From: Hypomyces perniciosus
Taxonomy: Eukaryota > Ascomycota > Sordariomycetes > Hypocreales > Hypocreaceae
Length of the DNA stretch: 64,000 bases
Assembly (NCBI GenBank): GCA_008477525.1
Contig: SPDT01000008.1
Location: 558,001-622,000, forward strand
Reading direction: 5' to 3'
This document shows, piece by piece, positions 32,192-44,838 of this stretch; the stretch's first letter is position 1, and each line of letters starts with the position of its first letter. The notes beneath the pieces were generated by a model, which worked only from the letters and a program-made list of their open reading frames with translations, did no database searches and was not told where the DNA came from. A program made the position numbers and the translations under genes.

Positions 32192-33863
32192 GACTTTCCT
32201 GGAGGTATGTTGCGATGCTTGACACTGGAATTGCCCTTAGCAAGGCCTGTCGACGATGAGGATATCAGAAGGTGAAGAAGGCACGAGCCAATATACTTGA
32301 AAAGTATAAAGGCTTCTCAGGGTCTGAAGACGATGGAAGCAGGATGTCCTGAGCCTTTCTTGATGTTTTATCGAGTTTTCTTGATGAAAATAGAGAAATG
32401 GTAGTTGGGAGGAGAGAAGTGATAGGAAGGAGGGCGGAGGGCGGGAGCTGGGCTTTATACCCTGGGCATCGAGGAGGGAGCCCCTCGGCTCTGGCCAATC
32501 AGAGCACCCCCTCTCTCACGTTACCTGAGCCAGTTGACCTCATCCTTCATGGCCTCTACCCACACTTACTGCTACTACTGCCTCTTCATCTGACCTTCAC
32601 TCGTCATCTCGACATATGGACTGACCGTTGTTAGGTTCATCGTCGCCACTGACCAGCAGTTCCCCTAAAGCACTTCTACCTTTTAGGACATACTCTCCTG
32701 CCCGATCTTGTCGGCGTCCCTCATGATATGAAGGGCTATTGAATGGTGCTGCTGTTGGACACGCTCACAACGTCGGCGGCATGCTACTTTCCATGGATCG
32801 AATCATTCTTGCCTCCTTTTCATCATCTCACTTCATCGCTGGTAGTAGTAGGCCTGCTCTCATCCCCTACACTCCACAGCGTGGGATATCCGCTCCATGT
32901 TGGAGGCATCACGCTGGCCGCTCAAAACTTGAATGAAGGCACCGAACTTGTTCCTTGCTGTCGTCTTGAACTGCTTGTCGAGAATACAGATTGAGGGCCC
33001 CTTTTAATGCTGTCCGGCTCTTTTGCTCTGGCTGCTGTTACCTCATGACTACGGACTTGTATGCCAAACTCCCAGAAATTCATCGAATATTTTAGTAAAC
33101 AAGATCATTTGGCTCCATCAAATTCATGACTTTCATTCTTAGGGCAAGCTGTGCGGATGAGTCTTATGTCGGAGGAACCTACTGCTGTCCTTGCGGGATG
33201 CATTATGAAGCTCGGGGCTGTAACTTTTGCGCTGCTACAATAATGAGATAGTATAATAAAAAGAAACTAATAGAAAGGGAATTCACCCGGCACCTGTTTA
33301 TGTGACGCCGTTAAGTCCTTGTTCTCCTTGCAGATGTCGTGATGATACAAACTGAAAGAATGTGGCTTAGTGATCACTCACTGTTCAAACTTGTCTTAGT
33401 CATTAGGCTCATGATGAAGGTTGACTGCTTGAACGGATTGCTGAACGACTTGACAGTAAAATAAAAATAAATGAATAGAATTTTATGAAACTGGAGTTCG
33501 TCAGTAGCACCTTGGGTTTAATTTTATTAGCGTGTAGATATCAATACTATCGACTCTTTTGAAGTGAGGTTGATTTGTTCCGAGTGCCTGTCAGAAGAGG
33601 ACGCTCCACTTGAGGCTTAGCTCGTACTCAGTACTAGTACAGTGCCACGCAAAAAGTTTCGGTAAATTTTATATAGAGCTGCCTTACAAAAGTTACCTAC
33701 GCGTGCTGACACGCGCCTCTACACACTACTCTCAACTTCTTCCATACTCGTGCTATTGATGCTACTAAATCTCGCATGAAACATATTCCCTATTTCCAAG
33801 CATAATCGGATCTGTCTTATACCATTCAGACTAAAGTCTACTTTGGTCTCTCAATTGTCAAAT
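32192..33863. promoter_or_regulatory. Divergent intergenic region
   Basis: This lies between the uncharacterised gene (-) and the EVE-domain gene (+). Short open frames at 32265-32498 (-) and 32739-32994 (+) have no support. The region becomes AT-rich after about 33050. No repeat is recognised. Confidence 0.4.
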
Positions 33864-34977
33864 ATGCCGGCCCGGAAACGCGCCAATGATGACGTTGCAT
33901 CTGAACCTGTCGCCAAGCGGCGATCATCACGTCAGGCGGCAGCAGCAGCAACAGCGGCAACGGCATCATTAACAGAAACAGACAAGAAGGTCTCAGATGA
34001 AGTACAACCGAAAGGGGGAGCAAACAAGAGGAAGAAGAATGCGACCAATGAAAGGGAGAGCAAGAAAGCAGGGGGAGACAAAGCATCTAAAGTGGCGCCC
34101 AAGAAGCCAACTGGAGAGGGGAAGAATGAGGTCACAAAAGGAAACAAAAAGACCAAGTTGAAAGAGGACATCCCAGGTGGATCAGATGATGCGAAAACTA
34201 CGGTCAAAGACAAGAAAACCGCTCCAACAAACGGGCGGGCCGTTTCTGAGGATCCGGACGTGTCTTCTATCCCAACCATGAACCCGGAAGCACCGCGACA
34301 CGATGGCAAATGGTACTGGCTGATGAAGGCTGAGCCCGAGTCTCGGTTTGAGAATGGGATTGATGTCAGGTTTTCGATTGATGACCTGCGCGCGAGGGAA
34401 AAGCCCGAGGGTTGGGACGGTAAGCTCTCGAAACATTTTCGGCAAACCGCCTCACTAACACCTATACAGGAATCAGGGCATATGCAGCTCGTAATCATAT
34501 GAGGAACATGAATGCCGGTGATAAGGCCTTTTTCTACCACTCCAACTGCAAGGAGCCCGGTATCGTAGGCATCATGGAGATTGTCAAGGAATTCTCTGAA
34601 GACAGTTGGTTCCCCCTTTTTCTCATCAATGTTACCTGCAGTATATCCGTTCTGTTACTCACCTACTATTCTTGCGATCAGAGAGCGCCCGTCGGCCAGG
34701 CACGCCGTACTATGACCCGCAGTCCACAAATGACAATCCACGTTGGAGTCTCGTCCATGTTGAGTTCCGGAAGAAGTTCGCCATCCCCATCGGCCTAAAG
34801 GAGCTGCGTGAGCTGGGCAAGTCTGGCGGCCCATTGGAGAACATGCAAATGTTGAAGCAGTCGCGACTGAGCGTTAGCCGGGTGAGCGGCGATGAATGGG
34901 ATGCCCTTTGTGAAATTGCGGACGAGAAGGCTCAGAATGCCGGACTCAAGCACGAGACCACGAAGCTGTCAAAATGA
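33864..34977 (+). CDS. EVE-domain protein (THYN1-like)
   Basis: The exons are 33864-34419, 34470-34604 and 34682-34977, giving 328 residues. The first 140 residues are a Lys/Ala/Ser-rich basic extension with nuclear-localisation-like runs (KKNATNERESKKAGGDKASK). The EVE domain, a PUA-related fold thought to bind modified nucleic-acid bases, follows with WYWLMKAEPESRFENG, FSIDDL, GIRAYAARNHMRNM, GDKAFFYHSNCKEPGIVGIM, YYDPQSTNDNPRWSLVHVEF, and a C-terminal helix-rich tail with RLSVSRVSGDEWDALCEIAD. All these elements occur in THYN1/thymocyte nuclear protein 1 homologues. The second intron (donor gttggt) is less certain but restores the expected junction before the PYYDP segment. It is probably nuclear. 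Confidence 0.9.
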
Positions 34978-37258
34978 GCCAGCAAGGCATCGATTGGAAG
35001 AGGAAGCGCGGTGAGCGGCTCTGACGGTTCTTTGGCTCTCTAGATGCCTGCGTCAGTTTATGGACATGCTGAGCAACATGACCCGGAGGACATTTTTTTC
35101 AATGTAACATTGCCGAAAACCAGAAAAATCCGAAAGAAATCCAACGGCTGATCTTGCTGGAAGAGCAGCCTAGGAAGAAATTCACTTCAGACCGCTTGAT
35201 TATATATGCTGCGTCGCATCCCGCCCGTGTTTCCTCTCCGCAGACGTGGTCACACAAGTTTCCACCTCAACTGCATGTTAAAGAGGTTTGCCGGTTCGAG
35301 CCGCAGGGGCAACTTTCGTTTTGGTCATACCGAGGGCTATGTCTTGCGCCCCTGGGCGAGACGTGGCCGTATCTATGGGTCAAATGGACGCTGCATCGAA
35401 TCGTGAAGACGCTCATGGAAGGCTTGGCGAACCTACTCAAAACTGGCAGGCATATATGAAGTGTAAGAGACAGCATCCGGCACCATACAGAGACTGGGCA
35501 TCACGAAATGCTGGCGGTTCTTATTCACACATGCTCTCAGGGGAACGAAGAAGATGCCTGCTAATCGGCTGTTCTCTCTGGAGTGGAGTGGGGACTTTGG
35601 TCTAGATGGGACTTCCTAATATCTCTCTGCCCAGGTTGTAAATATTGGACCAACAACCTCACTCGCATGGCCCCCCTTTTCGAGGCTCGCTTCGCTTAGC
35701 CACGCATGTGAGGGTTCAGCTTTCTTCAGAATGTCGGTCTCGACCTTCAACGATGAGATTAATCACGCCACTGCCAAGCGGCTTCACACGTCTATCGATT
35801 CTACCACGACCGAACTAAACTGTCCACGAGACCCGACTTCATGGCGGCGTAGCTTCCAGTGCTAGGAATGAGCCGTGAAACTGCACGTCAAGGAATCGAC
35901 GTTGCTTTCAGTTATGGTTCAAGACTCAAAGCCTCACCGTATTTTCCATTTGTGCAGAAGGTCCTCGTACAGATACTAAAAAGCATTGACTGTATATCTC
36001 AGGATCTCTCGTTATCAGACGGGGAAGTCTTACTCTTTATTCATCATCACATATACGTGATGGTCCTCCTGCTGCCCTTAACAGAAGATGGAAATGAAGC
36101 TAGAATTGCCAGAAATCAGATCCCCAGCCCAAATCACGATCTAATATTCCAGAATCACTGCACCCGTGCCGCAGTTCAACGCCCGTGTTACCATCAGCTC
36201 GCTTCTTGCATGGTTGCCTTATCCATGGACAATGTGCGATGCTACGTTTCCCCGCATGCATGCTCGGTGTTGCCCCTGATGGAATTCCTCCAGTAGGAAC
36301 TATGGAAGTCTTTGGGGATCGGCGATGAAGACCAAGGAACTCATCAATGAACCTGGATTCCATTGAAGATGGAATTTTGATGGTCTCCCGACTACGGCGA
36401 GCTGCACATATCTCGGCGTTCAGGCAACACCTACTGTCCACCAGACAAGCCGGATTGTCGCACATGCTTCCAAGTTCGCAGCGAGCGGAATGCGGTCTAG
36501 AAACTCATTGTTGACTAGTTCAGGTCCTCAAGATCGGCCTTACCGCTGGTAGATCTCAAACTTTCTACCTGCGCATCACGCGGTTGTGAGGACAATGTAT
36601 GCACAAATCAAATGCGATGTCACGACTCAACGCGCTCCGCCGCCAGCATGGCCAACGGAGGTACCCGTACTCGACCGTTGGATCTAATTCAACTTGACCC
36701 ATAATCAATATTTAATGTACAATGCTCGGAATCATCCTACCGAGGCGTTTGCGTTGGCCAATGCATGCAGCCCTTGGTACCTAGGCGAGGCAATATATGG
36801 GCCTTTTAGGAAGGTTTACTGAAGCCTCGCTTGTCAAATCAGATCATCAGACCGCCGTTGTTGTGTCCAACGGCCAGTAGCACAAGCCCACGCCTCAAGA
36901 TACGGCGCCACCAACGACGTTCCACAATACAGGTCCAAAACAACTCGACAGCGGCACGAACCCTTGGGGAACTTGCCGCCTGACGAGACGAAAGCCATGG
37001 CAACCTCATGGAGAATTATTTTCTGATCTCGGGGACTGTTTTCAAACTCCACACATGGTAACCTTAACCGGAGAGGTGTGGACAAGTCAATGTGTTCCTG
37101 TCCTTGGACACCATCGGGATTGATTCTGCGAGTATTTGATCTGCGTTATCCGCCCCCTTTACGCTCTAAGATCCATCGAATGGGATCAAGTGAAGTCTAT
37201 CACCACCAAAGCACCAAAGTTCTGCAGACAGTCCCTCTATCTATAGTCAATTATCATC
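34978..37258. other. 2.3 kb region without a supported gene
   Basis: Several open frames of 60-145 codons occur on both strands (for example 35859-36296 + and 36100-36465 -), overlapping each other and lacking consistent splice signals or recognisable domains. The region may hold the promoter of the ethylene-forming-enzyme homologue and decayed sequence. One near-copy of TACCTAG (36778) is present. Confidence 0.4.
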
Positions 37259-38658
37259 ATGACCACCACAACCAAGACGGCACGTGTAGGTCGTCACATC
37301 ATGGCTAAGGCCAGGTCCATTTCCACAACGGCGATGGCCCTGCCATCAGCCATGTCAACAGTCCTGCCCACAGCTCCGAGACATAATATGCCACCCGGTT
37401 TCATAGCTAGAGTTGGACAGCTAGAGACGTTTATTCTCCCTGAGAAGGTCTCTGGATCCGTATCCGACAAGGCCATGGCGCAGGCCATGCTCGATGCCTG
37501 GCGTCGGGATGGAATTCTCCAGATTGGCATGTCTAAGAGGCAGCAGCGTCTGTACGAGAACGCCAACGCAACAAGCCGGCGCTTTTTTGCCCGACCACAC
37601 GGAGAGAAACGGGCGTGCGTACACCCCAAGAGTTACTCGGGGTACGTAGCCTCCGGAGAAGAAATTACGGATGGTATTGCCGACTACTCGGAAATCTTTA
37701 CTGTCACCAAAGACTTGCCGCAGAATGACGAGCGGGTTGTCAATGGGTGGCCCTGTCACGGACCGTGTCCTTGGCCAGACAAGAACATGAAGATTGCCAT
37801 GGATAGGTACCTGGCCGATTTAGGCGTCTCTGGCCGCAAACTGCTCCAGTTGATCGAGATTGGACTGGATATCCCCACCAGTTCGTTGACTAGGTATACC
37901 CATGACGGGTGGCATCACATGCGAATCCTAAGGTAAGCGACCGGCGGGGTAGTTCTAGAGGTGTAGCCATAACAAGTCTCATTGGGCGTTTTGCAGATTT
38001 CCCGCACGGGATCGTACCAATGGCAAGGGCAAGAAAGGCCGTGGTATTGGTTCCCATACCGACTATGGGCTTCTAGTCATTGCAGCTCAAGATGAGGTCG
38101 GAGGTAAGTTGTCGGCTTCTGCCCTAGCATAGCGATACCCAGCGACCGACGAAGCGTTTTAGGTCTGTTTGTTCGCCCGCCATACCAGGGCGAACGGTTT
38201 GCCAACTGGGAGAAGAGCGCTGCTGGCTTGAAGGAAGATGACGCCGGCTGGGTATACGTGCCCCCGGTCACTGGAGCATTCACAGTCTTTCCAGGTAAGC
38301 TCGCACATGCTCTCTAGTTTCAGCATTCCCAAACGGCTAATAGTCAATTCACCCCACAGGAGACATGATGCAGTATATGACCAATAGCTACCTCCAGTCC
38401 ACACCCCACAAAGTCGGGCTAAACACCCGTGAGCGGTTTGCGTTTGCTTACTTTCACGAGCCCAACTTCCGCTCTGTGATAAAGCCACTGCCAGGATATG
38501 ACGCCGGGCAGTCGCCAATTGGCGGGATTCACTATGGGACACACTTTACCAACATGTGTTTGCGGAACTATCCCGACCGCATCACCACAGCGCGGCTCCG
38601 GGAGGAGGGTCGGTATCAGCTGCTAACTTCACAGCAGTTTCGCGATGACGTGTTGTAA
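37259..38658 (+). CDS. efe: Ethylene-forming-enzyme-like 2-oxoglutarate/Fe(II) dioxygenase
   Basis: This is a homologue of the bacterial and Penicillium digitatum ethylene-forming enzyme, which turns 2-oxoglutarate into ethylene and CO2 while hydroxylating arginine. The exons are 37259-37932, 37997-38103, 38163-38294 and 38360-38658, giving 403 residues. Conserved family blocks: YSGYVASGEE, FTVTKDL, GWPCHGPCPWP, DGWHHMR, GSHTDYGLLVIAAQDEVGG, TVFPGD, STPHKVGLNTRERFAFAYFH and HFTNM...YPDRITT. Likely iron ligands are His245, Asp247 and His321; Arg330 matches the 2-oxoglutarate Arg; Arg222, Glu135 and Arg373 match the L-arginine-binding residues of the Pseudomonas enzyme. The residue after Arg373 is Asn where both known enzymes have Cys. 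An N-terminal extension of about 50 residues contains no acid; Met44 would give a family-length start. Ethylene production is inferred, since many fungal relatives are untested. Confidence 0.9.
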
Positions 38659-40822
38659 GTAAATCATTTGGGTAGTACAATAGGCAGATGATTAGGATTG
38701 CCTTTTGATTTCTGATTTTGGACAAATGAGGCGGCGATTGAGTTTGCAAGCTTGCTGATTTATGTCTGAGAATTGGTCGTATTCTAGCAGGAGATATGCA
38801 ATGGAACCTTACAGTCTTATATCACAACTTGACGGCCTCTGCTATATATTTACTGTATTTACACTAGCCGCAGTCTCAGAGTGACGTAGCACTGAGGGGC
38901 CATGATGCGACCACGATGAGGGTTTAGGGATCGGAAATAATGGCAATTATCGACAGTGATACGCTGTTACACGAGGGGGCATTTTCCAAGTTTTATCCAG
39001 CGGTTTGTTGGTTGTAAGTGTCATGAGTTACCAAGGAGGGATTGTTGGGAGAATGCAATACCTCATAGCTACGACGTTGGTGTAATTCGGGCACGATTTA
39101 TTGGATACAACAAGTGCATACATCAACAATGTGACGTGCGCCACTATTAACCAGATGACTTGGCGCGCTATGCTATCGAGTTGCCGTTTCGCGGGTAGAA
39201 TGACTCGCGTGCAAGCAGATGAAGTAGAATGAATGTTCTGATGAATTCACTTTCTATTGTCTTTCCCTTCGTCGGAGATGGCAGCTATTGTAATTGTTTT
39301 CTTTAGGCACAAGCAATCCATGACATATTGCACCGCTCCTTAAGCGTGGCATACAGCTTGTGAAGCTTGCCTAACGTTTTCCAGCGGGATTCGGTTGCCG
39401 AAGGCTTCGAAGGCTTCATGCGGGATCAGCCGTTTGTCTGTGGTGGCTTATTTGTTGTCAGTAATCGAATAGTGCTTGGTGTGTGTGTGAGCCACAGTCT
39501 ATCTGCACTGTGATAAGTCAATTGGGCTTAAAGATGAGTGAACGACAGCCAATGCTAGGAAATCTTGGTGGAGCTTTCTCTGCAGTGGCAGATGAGGATG
39601 ACACTTGGCCAGTACGAGTAATACCTCAGAGCTCAACAGACTGAGACATTTTGACCGCATGTTAGTGGAATGGTTAACATTGCTGTCTGTCCTGACCATT
39701 ATATGTGGCTGATGGCAATGGAACTTGATGCATGGCACCGCCAATTCGGAGATAGTATTGCACTGAGGTATTTTGACTGGCAATATCCAGCAGACAAATA
39801 ATCCCTCTTCAACAGTACCTAGGTAACTACGAGTAGCAGGTCTTTTATCTTTCAACTTACGAGCCAGATTCCACGAATGCGAATACCCACAGGCGCTCGT
39901 ACTCGTATCGGAATTCGTACCCGTCTTTTTTCTCTTTAATACTAATACTACGAAGTACTCCGTACTACTACAATAAAATAAAAATAAGCTCGGCACCCGA
40001 ACCAGTGACAGCTTCCAGAAAATCGGACACCGCCTTCCGGGGGGTCCCTGGATGGATGCAACATCGGCACTATTAATGGTACTCCTTTCGAAGTAGTACT
40101 ATCAGCCAAGTACCTCTTCAGCGCCTTTTCTGCGACTAGCGACTTCTACGTCCCACCGCTAGTATAAGGATTTTTTCCCTGGGTCCAGGCCAGTAGCAGG
40201 GCTAGGCCAACCCCAACACCGCCTGGCTTATTGCCTGTTTAGGCCATTTTGTGTCAATTAATCTCAGGGCCTCGATCAATTCGCCATCAGGGGAGCTTGA
40301 TCGAACCCTGACGGACAACTTTTCTCCTCCTCTTTGCCCTCCCGCCAAATATAGGAGTTGATCTGTCCGCACACTCCTCTGCTCTCTCCTCCTTCTGCTG
40401 TGTTGGATAGTGATAGTCGCAAGCAACAGACTATCTGCTAGCGTCATCGTTGGGGCTGGTCCAGCCTGTCATCATCACCAATTGGCATCCTATTGTTCTC
40501 GGCGATTTGCTGTCATTGGTGTTTGCCCCCACGGCTTCTCCGAGGGGATCTCCGAGAATCATCGACCGAGGTGCGTGTTAAAACAGAGGCGGACAGCAGC
40601 AAAAGATTCACAAATCTTTTGCCTGGTTACCTTTTCTGGTTGCCTTGCCCTCGTCTGGCACCAGAATCCCCCTCCCCCGCAGGCAGTTCTTGTTCTTCTT
40701 GATGGTCCAGGCACTTACACGACTTTCGCTTTCTTATCTCTAGACCGAATCTCCGACAGTCCACGAGCCTACAAATGTCGTAACTTCGAATAGCTCAGTC
40801 ACCGTCTCTCAAACCCATCGCT
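38659..40822. promoter_or_regulatory. Upstream region of HMG-CoA reductase
   Basis: This contains an inverted word pair region (tacgaagtactccgtac, exact TACTCCGTA at 39956-39964) and a long C/T-rich stretch at about 40370-40420, likely part of a long 5' leader. No gene is supported. Confidence 0.45.
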
Positions 40823-43800
40823 ATGCTCGGTTCTTCGTTGCTCCCCACCCGGTTTCGCGGGGAGCCCGCCCCCGTTCAGAACCAGGCTCCCTCGCGCGTC
40901 AACAAGAAGTTTACGCCCATAATCCAGTTCCTGGCGAAGATTGCCTGCTCGCACCCCATACACACCGTTGTCGTCGTCGCTCTGCTGGCCAGTACCTCCT
41001 ATGTTGGCCTGCTTCAGGAGAGTCTGCGCGAGGGAACAGCAGTTGGCAAGGCGGAATGGTCGTCCCTGGCTGAGGGCAGCCGGGACTTGATTGCTGGCCC
41101 TGATACTGCCTGGAAGTGGCAGAGTGCGGAACATGGCCCCAAGCCCTCAAAAGAGGCTGACCACTTTGCTCTCCTGACGCTCGTCTTCCCCGAGACCATC
41201 TCTACGGACTCTGTTACTGCTGCTCCTGGCTCTCATGTTGTACCAACCCCTCAGAATCTATCCGTCACGCCTCTCCCTGCCACCGAGAATTCGTTCACCA
41301 CCTACTCACACGACAGCATCTTGGCCTACTCTCTCCCCTACAAGCAGGCGTCAGAGTTTCTAGTTGCCGCCCAGGAGATTCCTAATGAAAATGCCGAGGA
41401 GACTGAGACTCGCCATGGCCGTGAGAAGAAGATGTGGATCATGAAGGCTGCCAAGGTTAACACCCGTAGCAGTGTTGTTGCGTGGGCTAGCAATGCTTGG
41501 ACAGAATTCCTTGATCTCTTGAAGAAAGCTGAGACACTCGACATTATCATCATGGTTCTTGGCTACCTGGCCATGCACCTTACTTTCGTCTCCCTCTTCC
41601 TGTCTATGAGACGCATGGGTTCCAACTTTTGGCTGGCTATGACCACCATCTTCTCCTCCACCTTTGCTTTCCTTTTCGGCCTCGCTGTTACGACCAAGAT
41701 GGGCGTTCCTGTCAGTGTGATATTGTTGTCTGAAGGTCTCCCTTTTCTGGTCGTGACCATTGGCTTTGAGAAGAACATTACCCTCACCAAGGCTGTGCTC
41801 AGCCATGCCATTGAGCATCGCCCACAGGGCCAGGATTCTAAGAAGGGCAAGAAGGTAGAGCCGAAGTTGCAAAACGTCATTCAATATGCTGTCCAGTCTG
41901 CTATCAAGGACAAGGGATATGAGATTGCCCGTGATTACGCCGTTGAGATTCTAATTCTCGTTTTGGGAGCTGCTTCCGGTATTCAGGGTGGCCTTCAGCA
42001 GTTTTGCTTCCTGGCGGCCTGGATTCTCTTCTTTGACTGCATTCTCCTCTTCACCTTTTACACCGCTATCCTCTGCATTAAGCTGGAGATCAACCGCATT
42101 AAGCGACACGTGGAGATGCGCATGGCGTTGGAGGATGACGGTGTTAGTCGACGAGTTGCGGAGAATGTGGCCAAGAGCCACGATCGGGCTGATGGCCAGT
42201 CCTCCAAGGGCACTTCTCTCTTTGGCCGCAAAATGAAGAGCAGCAGCGTGCCCAAGTTCAAGGTCCTTATGGTTTCCGGTTTCGTCCTGGTCAATGTGAT
42301 CAACATTTGCAGCATTCCCTTCCGCAACAACGCGTCAATCTATGACCTCCGCTCGTGGGCTGGTGGCCTCGGCGGTGTTGTGTCGACTCCTCCGGTGGAT
42401 CCTTTCAAGGTGGCGTCCAACGGTTTGGATGCTATCTTGGCGACGGCCAAGGCCGCTGGCACCACTGTTCTGGTCACCGTTCTCACGCCCATCAAGTATG
42501 AGCTCGAGTACCCTTCCATTCACTACGCATTGCCGTCGGCATTCCCCGGATCTGGTTCCGATGGCGGTGACGGAATTGGTTTCGATGACTATGGCGTTGG
42601 CGGCCGTATGGTCGGCAGCCTCCTGAAGAGCTTGGAGGATCCTGTCCTTTCCAAATGGATCATAATTGCTCTCGCTCTGAGCGTGGGTCTGAATGGCTAT
42701 CTCTTTAATGTGGCCAGATGGAGCATCAAGGACCCCAACGTTCCGGAGCACCAGATTGACCGAACCGAGCTGGCTCGTGCCCAGAGGTTCAACGACACTG
42801 GCTCAGCAACTCTGCCCCTGGGCGAATATGTGCCACCTACTCCTCTACAGACCGAACCCGCTACTCCAGCCATTACGGATGACGAGAGCGATTCGCAATT
42901 GGAGGCCAAGCAAAAGCCTGTTGAAACGGAGAACCGACCCTACCCTGAGCTTGAAAAGATGATTGCAGAGAAGCGAACTCATGAGATGACAGATGAGGAA
43001 GTTGTTGCCATGTCCATGCGTGGCAAGATCCCCGGTTATGCCTTGGAGAAGACCCTGAAGGACTTTACCCGCGCTGTCAAGATTCGAAGAACCATCATTT
43101 CCCGCACCAAGGCTACATCGGAACTCACCAGTGTTTTGGAACGCTCGAAGCTGCCGTACAAGCACTACGACTGGGAGCGTGTCTTTGGGGCTTGCTGTGA
43201 AAATGTCGTTGGTTACATGCCCATCCCTGTTGGTGTCGCCGGCCCTCTTGTTATTGACGGCCAGAGCTTCTTCATCCCCATGGCTACTACTGAAGGTGTT
43301 CTCGTCGCTAGCACTAGCAGAGGCTGCAAGGCTATTAATTCCGGAGGTGGTGTTGTTACTGTGCTCACTGGCGACGGCATGACGCGTGGTCCTTGTGTAA
43401 GCTTTGAGACTCTGGAACGTGCTGGTGCTGCTAAGCTGTGGCTGGACTCGGAGGCTGGCCAGGCGCTGATGAAGAAGGCATTCAACTCAACCAGCCGATT
43501 TGCACGACTGCAGAGCATGAAGACAGCAATGGCCGGCACAAGCCTGTATATCCGCTTCAAGACCACAACTGGTGATGCTATGGGAATGAACATGATCTCC
43601 AAGGGCTGCGAGCACGCCCTGCATATTATGGCGACTGAGGCAGGCTTCGACGACATGAATATTGTCTCCCTGTCGGGCAACTACTGCATGGACAAGAAGC
43701 CTGCAGCTATCAACTGGATTGAGGGCCGAGGCAAGAGCGTCGTCGCGGAGGCCATCATCCCTGCTGACGTTGTCAAGACTGTGCTGAAGAGTGACGTCGA

Positions 43801-44426
43801 CTCCCTGGTGGAGCTTAACATTTCCAAGAACTTGATCGGATCTGCCATGGCTGGATCGATGGGTGGATTCAACGCGCATGCTGCCAACATCGTGGCTGCC
43901 ATCTTCATTGCCACGGGTCAGGACCCGGCGCAGGTTGTGGAGAGTGCCAACTGTATCACTGTCATGAAGAAGTAAGTCCCTTTTATCATACATAGCCTGC
44001 ATCTATCAAACGTCTTGCTAACCTTTTGTCAGTCTTCACGGCTCCCTTCAGATCTCAGTATCTATGCCCTCTCTGGAAGTTGGTACGCTTGGTGGCGGTA
44101 CTATCTTGGACCCGCAGAACTCGATGCTTGACCTGCTCGGCGTCAAGGGTTCTCACCCGACCAATCCTGGAGACAACGCACGCCGTCTGGCCCGAATTAT
44201 CGCCGCGGCCGTCTTGGCTGGTGAGCTGTCTCTTTGCAGCGCTCTAGCAGCCGGCCACCTTGTCAAAGCTCATATGGCACACAACCGAAGCGCGGCCCCC
44301 TCAGCGGCCCCCTCAAGGTCGGCGACGCCTGCTCCTTCCATGACACCTGTTTCGCTGGCCATGTCCAACGGCCACGGATCATCAATGAACTTGAGTGCTG
44401 CTGCTCAACAGAGATCGAAGCGGTAA
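40823..44426 (+). CDS. hmg1: HMG-CoA reductase
   Basis: This rate-limiting enzyme of the mevalonate pathway makes mevalonate for sterols and isoprenoids at the ER membrane. The exons are 40823-43971 and 44033-44426, giving 1180 residues. The first membrane segment is at about 44-64. A multi-span sterol-sensing region follows from about 240 ([20 protein letters not shown]) to about 440, with further spans near 485 and 620. The catalytic domain (about 775-1135) has [63 protein letters not shown] and the NAD(P)-site GTLGGGT (commonly GTVGGGT). The catalytic-His region [11 protein letters not shown] retains the Ser that AMP-kinase phosphorylates in animal enzymes. The only intron falls late, within VMKN/LHGS. 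No secondary-metabolite cluster surrounds it, so it is likely the housekeeping copy. Confidence 0.97.
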
Positions 44427-44838
44427 ACTGCATTGTTTTTGCTTTGGGTTTGGAGGCTGGTGTTGGAACGGAGTTTCGTTTTTGGATGGACGTCTTGGGA
44501 CACGGGGCAAAGATGGCATGCTTAGATGATATACACGTACTACATACTACGTAGTTGCAAAGGTGGAGTACAGCCTTGCTACAATGCCCAATGATAATTA
44601 CATTTTGTACCGACAAGACTCTGCCGTCGTCTCTTGCGTTTCGTATTCGCTCCGTAGCGTATGTGTTTTTGAAGATGCGGAACGGCAGAAGGTTGGGACG
44701 AGATATCAGATCGCTTTAGTGGCTGAAATTAGTATAGTTGAAGAAGTTAAGAGGCCTCGACTCTCTCCACTTCGCTTACCTCACATCTTCAGCTTTATCG
44801 GGATCTGCCTGACTGACGAGACAGATTAAAACGTCAAT
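44427..44838. other. Intergenic region
   Basis: This is 3' flank of HMG-CoA reductase and the promoter of nicotinamidase. It has a tacatactacgtag-type palindromic stretch near 44538. No gene is supported. Confidence 0.4.

Noticed and set aside
35281..35320. ggttcgagc resembling a tRNA T-loop
   Set aside because: No matching acceptor, D-arm or anticodon stem could be folded around it, so no tRNA is called.
35859..36465. Overlapping open frames on both strands (145 and 121 codons)
   Set aside because: There is no start context, domain or usable splice signals, and the two frames overlap. Treated as chance ORFs in a gene-free stretch.
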